Shown here: positions 23,661 through 34,012 of the stretch, piece by piece
Layout: each line of letters opens with the position of its first letter
Position numbering within the stretch: the first letter of the stretch is position 1
NCBI GenBank assembly: GCA_026874595.1
Contig: CM049311.1
Coordinates: 41,853,676-41,917,675 of the forward strand
Direction: 5' to 3'
Length of the DNA stretch: 64,000 nt
From: Sipunculus nudus
Taxonomy: Eukaryota > Annelida > Sipuncula > Golfingiida > Sipunculidae
The notes under the pieces: generated by a model
The model's database searches: none
Seen by the model: the letters and a program-made list of their open reading frames with translations, nothing else
Told to the model about the DNA's origin: nothing
Made by a program: the position numbers and the translations under genes

Positions 23661-23992
23661 GATATAATATACTGAGATTATATGACTCTCTATTGTAACA
23701 TCAATGTTGATCAAGTACAATAAAAACATTCGATGTAGACGACGTGTCTCTAACCCATCACGGTACCCGTGAGCTGCACATGGATAAATATCGACCTAGG
23801 TGACATTATCATTATCATAAAAATTCTCACTAGATCCTCGAGATAGAGAATTATTATATTATAATCAAGCAAGTACCATGACATGAGAATATTACATATA
23901 TGAATAACTGAGGGTTATCCTGTGACCTGCTACCCAGTGTTCGCCATTACAGTAAGTATTACTTTAAGAACTCGTTGAAAAAATTTTCAACA
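23659..23992 (-). mobile_element. 3' LTR of left-arm Gypsy element
   Basis: On the minus strand it starts TGTTGAAAAT at 23,992 and ends ..ATTATATCTT near 23,659. A G-rich polypurine tract preceded by CTGCA lies just upstream (23,996-24,010). It is matched by the LTR at 33,626-33,956 and a third copy at 29,180-29,505. The 3' end is not the usual CA. Confidence 0.8.
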
Positions 23993-24144
23993 CTACCCCC
24001 CCCCCCTGCAGATGATATTTCGTCCCTGAAATATAAACATTAACATTGGATAGCTTATTCTTGAATAACCTGAAATAAAGAATTATTTATTAATATGATT
24101 AGTTAAATGGGACAGTCTGTTTATATTTGAGAGAAAAAATTAAT

Positions 24145-25444
24145 TCAGTGTCTTGGATAATGTCTTTTCTTTCCTGGTTTTGTGTAGTGGTGGCTCCTGT
24201 ATTCTGCATAATGGGGCTTGTAAGTCTTCCTGCTGCTGGTAGTAGGTGACTCGTGGAGGCGTTGTTTTTTCTTTTGTGGCTCTTCTGAGGACTCCTGTTG
24301 TGGCACCCGCTGAGGTTTATCAATCACCGTGCCACTGGTCTTTTGTTTGTCGGGGAACGTGTCAGTATCTGTTGTGAGCAGCTTGTCGAAAAGACTGTCT
24401 TCCCACAGACTTTCGAATTCTTTATCATCATAAGAAATGCTGAGTGCCGGGGTTCTTAATATGTCATCTTCATCATCAGTGGCCAATGGCATCTTCTCTT
24501 CTAGTATAGGTTCTGGTTGTGTCTCAGGATACATTTGCTGGAGCTCAGGTCTGCCTTTTTGCATATACATAGCAAAATAACGAGCTTGGTGGATCATTTG
24601 TGTGCTGAGCTCATTTTGGCTATCTATTAATGTCTGAATAAGAGGGAAAATACCGTCTTTAAGTGCTTGCACAGCAGTAGTCAGTTCCTGTGCAGCTGTC
24701 TTGACTTCTCTAACTGTTTCATTGAGATTGTTAATGGCTGTACTAGTATCTTGGTCTTTTTGGTTTTGTACTTGTTTTGATATATGGTTAACATTATCTT
24801 CTACTCTCTGCATAATCTGATACATGCATGAGGATTTGGATTTTACATGAGCAATATTTGCATTCGCTGTGACCACCTGATTTTTAATAGAACACATAGT
24901 TTCCCTGACAGTTGGGTCAGATTTGTTAGCTAACTTGCTAATCGTAGAGATGCACTCCTGCAACAACGGCTTGTCCTTGTTTGTAGTATTAATGTCACTC
25001 TGTGGTCTTATTGCAGTCTTGGCTGGAGAGGATGGGTTGGCGATTGTGGTCGAAGATTTGTCTTTGTTGTCAGGGATATTCACACTCATAGTTTCATTTT
25101 CAGCAAGAGCTGTTGATGGGTCCAGGTTTTCCTCGTTGAGTCGCACGGGTGTGTTTGCTGGTTTTACAAGTTTAAGATCTACTTTGGTATCATCTTCTCC
25201 AATTATGACTCGATAGGGGTTTGGATTCACTACGACGACATCCCTACATTCCGGGTGAACCCTAGTCCCATGTGCCGCCACTTCTTTCTGTGTTGGTCCT
25301 TTATAGCCGCAGAGCCTGCAATGGAACGGCACATCAGGTATGCCCAAATGATTCTTGTACACGTGCCAGGTCGCCCTTGTCTTTCTACTCTGAAAGTTGC
25401 ACTTGGTGCACTGGAAGGTAACATGCCGATCAAGCTGTTTGTCC
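24145..25444 (-). CDS. Third ORF of Gypsy element: two C2H2 fingers, coiled coil, basic tail
   Basis: The exon begins after CCATTGTTTCAG (acceptor, 25,445) with no ATG near its start, so expression from a spliced mRNA is inferred. Finger 1 lies in QCTKCNFQSRKTRATWH..H (CX2CX11HX4H); finger 2 is C15, C18, H31, H36, counted from the GTG codon at 25,362. Residues about 80-180 are Ser/Thr/Asn-rich. Residues 182-266 have heptad-like hydrophobic spacing (coiled coil). Residues 287-335 are acidic. The C-terminus is basic with KKKQR (364-368) and ends HYPRH. It sits where env lies in many Gypsy elements, but no signal peptide or membrane segment is seen. Its role is unknown; nucleic-acid binding and self-association are inferred. 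The right-arm copy is at 32,187. Confidence 0.75.
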
Positions 25445-25677
25445 CTGAAACAATGGATAAGGGAATACTAAAAATTATGTTCCCTTTTTATATCACTGTA
25501 GAAACATCAGTAGCTCAGAATTTTCTTATGATAATCACATCTGGCAAATGTCATTCACAGCCGCATACACCATCTGTATCCCTTATTTGATCTGTTTATT
25601 GTAGGAAAGTGATGATGAACAGCAGAGTAGAGACAGGATATGAATATAATCCCATGGTGACTTTTACCACCAAACAG

Positions 25678-27399
25678 CTAAATACTGGTCTGGGTGTTCT
25701 TGTGTATTTTGGCCCTTAATTTTCTTGCCCAAGAAGGAATGAATGTAGAATCATAAGCTTTCAAACAATTATAATGGACCACAGTGGCCTTCTTCTTATC
25801 AGTAATGTGATAGAGGGTATTTCCCAGAGGTTTCAGAATCACAAATGGTCCTAACCATTTTACATCCAGTTTTTTAGCCCGATGATTTTGTTTGTACACC
25901 AGATCACCAGAGTTGTATTTTTGTTCAGATACTCTTGTGTCATAATTTCTTTTTTGTATTTGTGCAGCATGTTTAAGATGTGCCCTTGCTCGATGATAGC
26001 TGTCAGTAAGTGTTTCTGCTAAACCGTTGACATATTCACTGGTTGTCAACTCATTTCTGCTTGGTCTGGGAAAGATTATATCCACAGGTAAGGTAACTTC
26101 TCTTCCTAACATCAAAAAGTTTGGAGTGTACCCAGTCGCAGGGTGGACTGTACTACGGTATGCAGCAGTCAATAAGGATAAATGGTTGTCCCATTCCCTT
26201 ACATTGTCATTCACATAACATCTCAGCATTTTTGCAAGAGTTTGATTAAACCTTTCAACGAGTCCATTTGATGCAGGATGGTATGGAGTGGTTCGCGTCT
26301 TCTTAATTTCCAGTATCCGACACAGCTCTTTGAAAAGATCACTCTCAAAATTTCTACCTTGGTCTGTGTGGATTTCCAGGGGCATCCCAAATCGTGACAG
26401 AAATTCAGATAAAATGGTGCTAGCTGTTGTCTCTGCAGTCTGGTTTGAGATCGGATAAGCTTCCACCCACCGGGTAAAGTAGTCAGCTACTACTAATATA
26501 TAAGCATTACCACGATGCGTCACCGGAAGAGGGCCTAAGACGTCAATTCCGATTCGGTCCATTGGATGTCCTACCCTGTAATCAACCAGAGAGGCTTTGT
26601 TCTTCTTTTTAGGTTGCCGGTTAGCGCTACATACATTGCAGTTATGGATGTGTTGGTTCACATCTGTCCTTAGATTCCACCAATAAGCCCTTTGCTTGAC
26701 TTTGCCAATTGTCTTCTCAACTCCAAGATGACCAGACATGCTATAATCATGACAGCTTGAGATAATTTCTGACCTAATTTCTCTGGGCACCAGTAATTGA
26801 ATGTATGTGAGTTGTGATTTAGGTTCAATCCATTTGATGTACAAAGCTCCATTAATTTTCTTCAGTCTATCCCATTCCACCCAAATATGTCGAACTGCAG
26901 GGCTATACCCAGCAACTTCATCCCGTGTTGGATGATGGTCATTGTCAAACCAATCATGAATAATTGCTAGATCTGGATCTGCTCGCTGTAGTTTGCTTAG
27001 GTCCAAGGTGGAGTACTTGCATGCCCAGCTTGTAGACAGAGATGCATTTTCACCGTCAGTGGCATCCTGAACATCTGAGGCTTTATTTACAAATTTCCTT
27101 GTGGTTACTTTATGACATTTTATGGCATCAGTTCCTTGGCTGAGAGGAATAACATCATTTGTTTCTTCATTAAAGGATTTCCACTGTTCTTCCATCTTCA
27201 TGCAGTGTTTACATCCTCCGCAAGGTAGTCTGTCCAGAGGAATTCCATCCTGATAGCAGTCACATTCTGTTTTCTCACAATATTGTCTCGATAGTGCGTC
27301 AGCATTACCATGCTTTGAACCTGCTCGGTGTACAATGGACACCATTTGTCGCACCGGGGCTTTTACCCCAGACTTGACAGGGCATTTTGCTGTTATCAA
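25678..27399 (-). pseudogene. Gypsy pol, C-terminal half: RNase H end and integrase
   Basis: The 573-residue frame starts in the end of RNase H (VHRAGSKHGNADALSR, residues 23-38). A Cys-rich linker (C41-C66) follows, then the integrase HHCC finger (H217, H224, C254, C257). The catalytic core is D286 (GIDVLGP), D346 (HTDQGRNF) and E382 (GLVERFN), with a 35-residue D-E spacing. A GPF module (KWLGPFVILKPLG) lies near the C-terminus. Integrase inserts element cDNA into chromosomes. The core is intact in this copy, but RT, protease and gag are absent upstream, so the element is 5' truncated. The third ORF follows 233 bp after the stop. Confidence 0.9.
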
Positions 27400-28088
27400 C
27401 TACATGAGTAAGGAGGCCATACTTTGTAACCAAAAGGATAGCTTTTTATTTTCAAAATAGGACATGATTAGGGGTAGGGTGTATACAGTTTTACACATGT
27501 TGGGCTCGGGCAGTGATTGGAGTTAAAAGGATTCATTCACACAACCATTCTCTCCATTAGATGCACCAAACAACAAAGATAAATAACTGAGCCATTAAGT
27601 TTTTAAGTTATTCCAAAAATTCTGTACATAACTCTCCCATAGAGAGCGCATGGCATATTTATAATGCCTTCATCTTCATAATATTAACATTTGATACATA
27701 AAACACTTAATGCCTAATAAAAATTTACATTTATATCCATGTGTCAAATAAAGTTATATTACTCATACAAACTATGGCCAGCTTCAGGGTATAAAAATAA
27801 GAATGGTTTAATCCCATTGTATTTAAAATCCTATTGTTAGAGAAGTCAGACTATTATTACCCATTCAGACTATTATTACCCATTACATTAATGACATGGC
27901 TATGGACAAATCATCCATGTGAATAAAACTGTCCAAGTGATTACTTTTCACCAATACTAAAATTAGCTATATCTGACTACTGTCATATTATTAATTAATA
28001 TACTGTAATGTAATTTCATCCAGTATGTAGAAATTATTTATAACTCCATCCTCTGTGGACAATTCTGGTCACCAAATGTCCAGATATA
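27400..28088 (-). other. Non-coding inner part of left arm
   Basis: It is identical in organisation to 29,542-30,275 in the right arm. It contains no recognisable RT or gag, although a complete element would have RT just upstream of the RNase H end. The coding homology therefore ends at a breakpoint near 27,400 that both arms share. Confidence 0.6.
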
Positions 28089-28354
28089 AATATGGACAAA
28101 CGTCCCCCAATCCCTGTGGACAAACCGTCCATGTGGACAAAACTGTCCACATCCAGTCAAAAAGAATGATGTACATTCTCTGGATAATTATAATAATAAT
28201 AGATAATATTTCTGTTTGGATGATCAGGTTAATCATTTACCTCCACGAAATAATTCACCATGTTCGTGGTTAGATGACCTTACAGGTCTGTGGACAACTT
28301 TCCACATCCCCTGTGGACAAAAGTGCCCACCCCCTGTGGACAAAAGTGTCCACA
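28054..28354. repeat. Cluster of inverted TGTGGACA motifs
   Basis: TGTGGACA recurs at 28,054, 28,115, 28,132, 28,289, 28,312 and 28,335, and again near 28,660. Three copies form hairpins: TGTGGACAAAACTGTCCACA (28,132-28,151), TGTGGACAACTTTCCACA (28,289-28,306) and TGTGGACAAAAGTGTCCACA (28,335-28,354). The cluster starts at the inner edge of the left arm and runs into the spacer. It could be a minisatellite or a protein-binding array. Confidence 0.7.
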
Positions 28355-29179
28355 TAGTAAAACTCGGCCAGCCATCCGGGTTGACCGAGGAGCCCCGCCC
28401 CCCTGTCACTGTCGGCTAATATTACTGTTTACATCTGGGACGTACTACCCACTGACATTCCGACCCAAAATATAATTCCCGGGGTGAAGAGATACCTTCA
28501 TGGCTGCTCGGAGGTGAAGATGCGAGACCTGGCCGTGGGTAGTCAGAAAAGTTGACCACCCGGTGAACCGTGGGAATCGTGGTTGTGTGACCGGTCTGCC
28601 ATGGGCCCTTATATACCCTTAGGGTTGTGGCCAGTTCTGTCCACTCACGGACTACTTGTGGACAAAACATAGTTAGACAATTACGCTGCTCGTGACCAGT
28701 GGCTCGAGGCTGAATACCTGTTCTCAATATAATAATTATTAAATCTCATATGTAAAGAACATTGTTCAATACAAATCACTAACAAGTTATTGATAATATT
28801 TAATCTTAAGGCTCGCAATGTCATAAGTGGCGCTCCACGCGAACACCGTATTTATAGAGATTACTACGCGTGTCATCACCTGGATTTGTTGTCATTAACG
28901 ATGATTAAAATACAAGGCTCAAATGGTGAAATAGCTTACGCCACTGTATCCATATGTACGTTTCCAGGTGAATTATGGACAGTTGACGGCACCCATCAAT
29001 AATGAAGTGGAGGCGAGTAATCTAGTATTAGGAACGGCGTCCCGCTAAAATATCATATTATCGCTCAGCCATGCGGCGCCAATGTCAGAATCTGACAGCG
29101 TCCAGACATTATGACTATGAAGGCCCGAATTATTACCTATTCAGAAATAACAAATGTTATAATTATGGCCACCGCTTTT
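28355..29179. other. Spacer of the inverted duplication
   Basis: More GC-rich than its surroundings, with scattered CpG. A 101-codon minus-strand frame (28,422-28,727) shows no known domain. It might be the 5' untranslated or leader part of the retroelement, or captured flanking DNA. Nothing more can be supported. Confidence 0.4.
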
Positions 29180-29541
29180 AAGATATAATATACTGAGATT
29201 ATATGACTCTCTATTGTAACATCAATGTTGATCAAGTACAATAAAAACATTCGATGTAGACGACGTTTCTCTAACCCATCACGGTACCCGTGAGCTGCAC
29301 ATGGATAAATATCGACCTAGGTGACATTATCATTATCATAAAAATTCTCACTAGATCCTCGAGATAGAGAATTATTATAATCAAGCAAGTACCATGACAT
29401 GAGAATATTACATATATGAATAACCCAGGGTTATTCTGTGACCTGCTACCCAGTGTTCGCCATTACAGTAAGTATTACTTTAAGAACTCGAAAAAATTTT
29501 CAACACTACCCCCCCTGCAGATGATATTTCGTCCCTAAATC
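29180..29541 (-). mobile_element. Third LTR with polypurine tract, fused to the right arm
   Basis: Bases 29,180-29,505 match the other two LTRs in minus orientation. Bases 29,506-29,541 carry the upstream polypurine tract (CTACCCCCCCTGCAG on the plus strand) and GATATTTCGTCCCT, the sequence that precedes the LTR in both arms. At 29,541/29,542 the sequence jumps to the inner end of the right arm in the opposite orientation. It is thus the 3' tip of another minus-strand copy joined head-on to the right arm. Confidence 0.75.
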
Positions 29542-30275
29542 TATATCTGGACATTTGGTGACCAGAATTGTCCACAGAGGATGGAGTTATAAATAATTTC
29601 TACATACTGGATGAAATTACATTACAGTATATTAATTAATAATATGACAGTAGTCAGATATAGCTAATTTTAGTATTGGTGAAAAGTAATCACTTGGGCA
29701 GTTTTATTCACATGGATGATTTGTCCATAGCCATGTCATTAATGTAATGGGTAATAATAGTCTGAATGGGTAATAATAGTCTGACTTCTCTAACAATAGG
29801 ATTTTAAATACAATGGGATTAAACCATTCTTATTTTTATACCCTGAAGCTGGCCATAGTTTGTATGAGTAATATAACTTTATTTGACACATGGATATAAA
29901 TGTAAATTTTTATTAGGCATTAAGTGTTTTATGTATCAAATGTTAATATTATGAAGATGAAGGCATTATAAATATGCCATGCGCTCTCTATGGGAGAGTT
30001 ATGTACAGAATTTTTGGAATAACTTAAAAACTTAATGGCTCAGTTATTTATCTTTGTTGTTTGGTGCATCTAATGGAGAGAATGGTTGTGTGAATGAATC
30101 CTTTTAACTCCAATCACTGCCCGAGCCCAACATGTGTAAAACTGTATACACCCTACCCCTAATCATGTCCTATTTTGAAAATAAAAAGCTATCCTTTTGG
30201 TTACAAAGTATGGCCTCCTTACTCATGTAGTTGATAACAGCAAAATGACCTGTCAAGTCTGGGGTAAAAGCCCCG
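29542..30275 (+). other. Non-coding inner part of right arm
   Basis: Reverse complement of 27,400-28,088, with isolated differences. At 30,247 TGA replaces the TGC codon of the left arm, so the pol frame opens later here. No gene is seen. Confidence 0.6.
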
Positions 30276-31953
30276 GTGCGACAAATGGTGTCCATTGTAC
30301 ACCGAGCAGGTTCAAAGCATGGTAATGCTGACGCACTATCGAGACAATATTGTGAGAAAACAGAATGTGACTGCTATCAGGATGGAATTCCTCTGGACAG
30401 ACTACCTTGCGGAGGATGTAAACACTGCATGAAGATGGAAGAACAGTGGAAATCCTTTAATGAAGAAACAAATGATGTTATTCCTCTCAGCCAAGGAACT
30501 GATGCCATAAAATGTCATAAAGTAACCACAAGGAAATTTGTAAATAAAGCCTCAGATGTTCAGGTTGCCACTGACGGTGAAAATGCATCTCTGTCTACAA
30601 GCTGGGCATGCAAGTACTCCACCTTGGACCTAAGCAAACTACAGCGAGCAGATCCAGATCTAGCAATTATTCATGATTGGTTTGACAATGACCATCATCC
30701 AACACGGGATGAAGTTGCTGGGTATAGCCCTGCAGTTCGACATATTTGGGTGGAATGGGATAGACTGAAGAAAATTAATGGAGCTTTGTACATCAAATGG
30801 ATTGAACCTAAATCACAACTCGCATACATTCAATTACTGGTGCCCAGAGAAATTAGGTCAGAAATTATCTCAAGCTGTCATGATTATAGCATGTCTGGTC
30901 ATCTTGGAGTTGAGAAGACAATTGGCAAAGTCAAGCAAAGGGCTTATTGGTGGAATCTAAGGACAGATGTGAACCAACACATCCATAACTGCAATGTATG
31001 TAGCGCTAACCGGCAACCTAAAAAGGAAGAACAAAGCCTCTCTGGTTGATTACAGGGTAGGACATCCAATGGACCGAATCGGAATTGACGTCTTAGGCCC
31101 TCTTCCGGTGACGCATCGTGGTAATGCTTATATATTAGTAGTAGCTGACTACTTTACCCGGTGGGTGGAAGCTTATCCGATCTCAAACCAGACTGCAGAG
31201 ACAACAGCTAGCACCATTTTATCTGAATTTCTGTCACGATTTGGGATGCCCCTGGAAATCCACACAGACCAAGGTAGACATTTTGAGAGTGATCTTTTCA
31301 AAGAGCTGTGTCGGATACTGGAAATTAAGAAGACGCGAACCACTCCATACCATCCTGCATCAAATGGACTCGTTGAAAGGTTTAATCAAACTCTTGCAAA
31401 AATGCTGAGATGTTATGTGAATGACAATGTAAGGGAATGGGACAACCATTTATCCTTATTGACTGCTGCATACCGTAGTACAGTCCACCCTGCGACTGGG
31501 TACACTCCAAACTTTTTGATGTTAGGAAGAGAAGTTACCTTACCTGTGGATATAATCTTTCCCAGACCAAGCAGAAATGAGTTGACAACCAGTGAATATG
31601 TCAACGGTTTAGCAGAAACACTTACTGACAGCTATCATCGAGCAAGGGCACATCTTAAACATGCTGCACAAATACAAAAAAGAAATTATGACACAAGAGT
31701 ATCTGAACAAAAATACAACTCTGGTGATCTGGTGTACAAACAAAATCATCGGGCTAAAAAACTAGATGTAAAATGGTTAGGACCATTTGTGATTCTGAAA
31801 CCTCTGGGAAATACCCTCTATCACATTACTGATAAGAAGAAGGCCACTGTGGTCCATTATAATTGTTTGAAAGCTTATGATTCTACATTCATTCCTTCTT
31901 GGGCAAGAAAATTAAGGGCCAAAATACACAAGAACACCCAGACCAGTATTTAG
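30276..31953 (+). pseudogene. Gypsy pol, C-terminal half, right-arm copy, frameshifted
   Basis: Same domains as the left-arm copy: RNase H end, Cys-rich linker, HHCC finger, DDE core and GPF module. One extra G at 31,025-31,026 breaks the frame just after the HHCC finger (reading passes from the frame ending at 31,049 to the frame open from 30,994). Substitutions against the left arm include Asp to Val in the linker, Thr to Ala near residue 198, and Asn to His beside the second catalytic Asp (GRHFES). The catalytic D, D and E remain. The product would be truncated before the core, so the copy is judged inactive. Confidence 0.88.
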
Positions 31954-32186
31954 CTGTTTGGTGGTAAAAGTCACCATGGGATTATATTCATATCCTGTCT
32001 CTACTCTGCTGTTCATCATCACTTTCCTACAATAAACAGATCAAATAAGGGATACAGATGGTGTATGCGGCTGTGAATGACATTTGCCAGATGTGATTAT
32101 CATAAGAAAATTCTGAGCTACTGATGTTTCTACAGTGATATAAAAAGGGAACATAATTTTTAGTATTCCCTTATCCATTGTTTCAG

Positions 32187-33477
32187 GGACAAACAGCTTG
32201 ATCGGCATGTTACCTTCCAGTGCACCAAGTGCAACTTTCAGAGTAGAAAGACAAGGGCGACCTGGCACGTGTACAAGAATCATTTGGGCATACCTGATGT
32301 GCCGTTCCATTGCAGGCTCTGCGGCTATAAAGGACCAACACAGAAAGAAGTGGCGGCACATGGGACTAGGGTTCACCCGGAATGTAGGGATGTCGTCGTA
32401 GTGAATCCAAACCCCTATCGAGTCATAATTGGAGAAGATGATACCAAAGTAGATCTTAAACTTGTAAAACCAGCAAACACACCCGTGCGACTCAAAGAGG
32501 AAAACCTGGACCCATCAACAGCTCTTGCTGAAAATGAAACTATGAGTGTGAATATCCCTGACAACAAAGACAAATCTTCGACCACAATCGCCAACCCATC
32601 CTCTCCAGCCAAGACTGCAATAAGACCACAGAGTGACATTAATACTACAAACAAGGACAAGCCGTTGTTGCAGGAGTGCATCTCTACGATTAGCAAGTTA
32701 GCTAACAAATCTGACCCAACTGTCAGGGAAACTATGTGTTCTATTAAAAATCAGGTGGTCACAGCGAATGCAAATGTAAAATCCAAATCCTCATGCATGT
32801 ATCAGATTATGCAGAGAGTAGAAGATAATGTTAACCATATATCAAAACAAGTACAAAACCAAAAAGACCAAGATACTAGTACAGCCATTAACAATCTCAA
32901 TGAAACAGTTAGAGAAGTCAAGACAGCTACACAGGAACTGACTACTGCTGTGCAAGCACTTAAAGACGGTATTTTCCCTCTTATTCAGACATTAATAGAT
33001 AGCCAAAATGAGCTCAGCACACAAATGATCCACCAAGCTCGTTATTTTGCTATGTATATGCAAAAAGGCAGACCTGAGCTCCAGCAAATGTATCCTGAGA
33101 CACAACCAGAACCTATACTAGAAGAGAAGATGCCATTGGCCACTGATGATGAAGATGACATATTAAGAACCCCGGCACTCAGCATTTCTTATGATGATAA
33201 AGAATTCGAAAGTCTGTGGGAAGACAGTCTTTTCGACAAGCTGCTCACAACAGATACTGACACGTTCCCCGACAAACAAAAGACCAGTGGCACGGTGATT
33301 GATAAACCTCAGCGGGTGCCACAACAGGAGTCCTCAGAAGAGCCACAAAAGAAAAAACAACGCCTCCACGAGTCACCTACTACCAGCAGCAGGAAGACTT
33401 ACAAGCCCCATTATGCAGAATACAGGAGCCACCACTACACAAAACCAGGAAAGAAAAGACATTATCCCAGACACTGA
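32187..33477 (+). CDS. Third ORF of Gypsy element, right-arm copy
   Basis: Same protein as at 24,145-25,444: acceptor TTTCAG at 32,181-32,186, two C2H2 fingers, Ser/Thr-rich linker, coiled coil, acidic segment and basic KKKQR tail. It lacks three residues (IAH) near position 170 and has Asn76 to Lys and an Ala to Thr change in the coil (residue 224 in left-arm numbering). The frame stays open through these changes, unlike pol in the same arm. It begins 233 bp after the pol stop and ends 149 bp before the LTR. Function is unknown. Confidence 0.75.
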
Positions 33478-33625
33478 ATTAATTTTTTCTCTCAAATATA
33501 AACAGACTGTCCCATTTAACTAATCATATTAATAAATAATTCTTTATTTCAGGTTATTCAAGAATAAGCTATCCAATGTTAATGTTTATATTTCAGGGAC
33601 GAAATATCATCTGCAGGGGGGGTAG

Positions 33626-33953
33626 TGTTGAAAATTTTTTCGAGTTCTTAAAGTAATACTTACTGTAATGGCGAACACTGGGTAGCAGGTCACAGGATAA
33701 CCCTGGGTTATTCATATATGTAATATTCTCATGTCATGGTACTTGCTTGATTATAATATAATAATTCTCTATCTCGAGGATCTAGTGAGAATTTTTATGA
33801 TAATGATAATGTCACCTAGGTCGATATTTATCCATGTGCAGCTCACGGGTACCGTGATGGGTTAGAGACACGTCGTCTACATCGAATGTTTTTATTGTAC
33901 TTGATCGACATTGATGTTACAATAGAGAGTCATATAATCTCAGTATATTATAT

Positions 33954-33956
<3 letters not shown>
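33626..33956 (+). mobile_element. 3' LTR of right-arm Gypsy element
   Basis: Starts TGTTGAAAAT after a polypurine tract (CTGCAGGGGGGGTAG, 33,611-33,625) and ends ..ATTATATCTT. It contains a CACGGGTACCGTG palindrome near 33,844 that the other LTR copies share. No 5' LTR exists for this arm. Confidence 0.8.

Positions 33957-34008
<52 letters not shown>
33957..34008. repeat. (TA)n microsatellite at right edge of the inverted repeat
   Basis: About 25 TA repeats directly following the LTR end, mirroring 23,612-23,656. Confidence 0.95.
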
Positions 34009-34009
<1 letters not shown>

Positions 34010-34012
34010 TAG

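Larger units (their letters stand above)
23659..33956. repeat. 10.3-kb inverted duplication of a truncated Gypsy element
   Basis: The left arm 23,659-28,088 is the reverse complement of the right arm 29,542-33,956 at very high identity. Arm order from the centre outward: 690 bp non-coding, the C-terminal half of pol, the third ORF, polypurine tract, LTR. The arms differ by scattered substitutions, a 9-bp indel in the third ORF (at about 24,845-24,860 and 32,775) and a 1-base insertion at 31,025. The spacer 28,089-29,541 holds a third LTR. Both arms share the same loss of gag, protease and RT, so truncation preceded or accompanied the duplication. Confidence 0.85.

Noticed and set aside
28054-28354. 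TGTGGACA cluster as bacterial DnaA boxes or a prokaryotic origin
   Set aside because: The DNA is eukaryotic (introns, Gypsy elements, SINE) and the motif does not match TTATCCACA beyond the shared CCACA.
23659-33956. Palindrome as a simple long-read hairpin artefact
   Set aside because: The arms differ by substitutions, a 9-bp indel and a 1-base insertion, and the spacer is asymmetric. An assembly problem is not wholly excluded and needs spanning reads.
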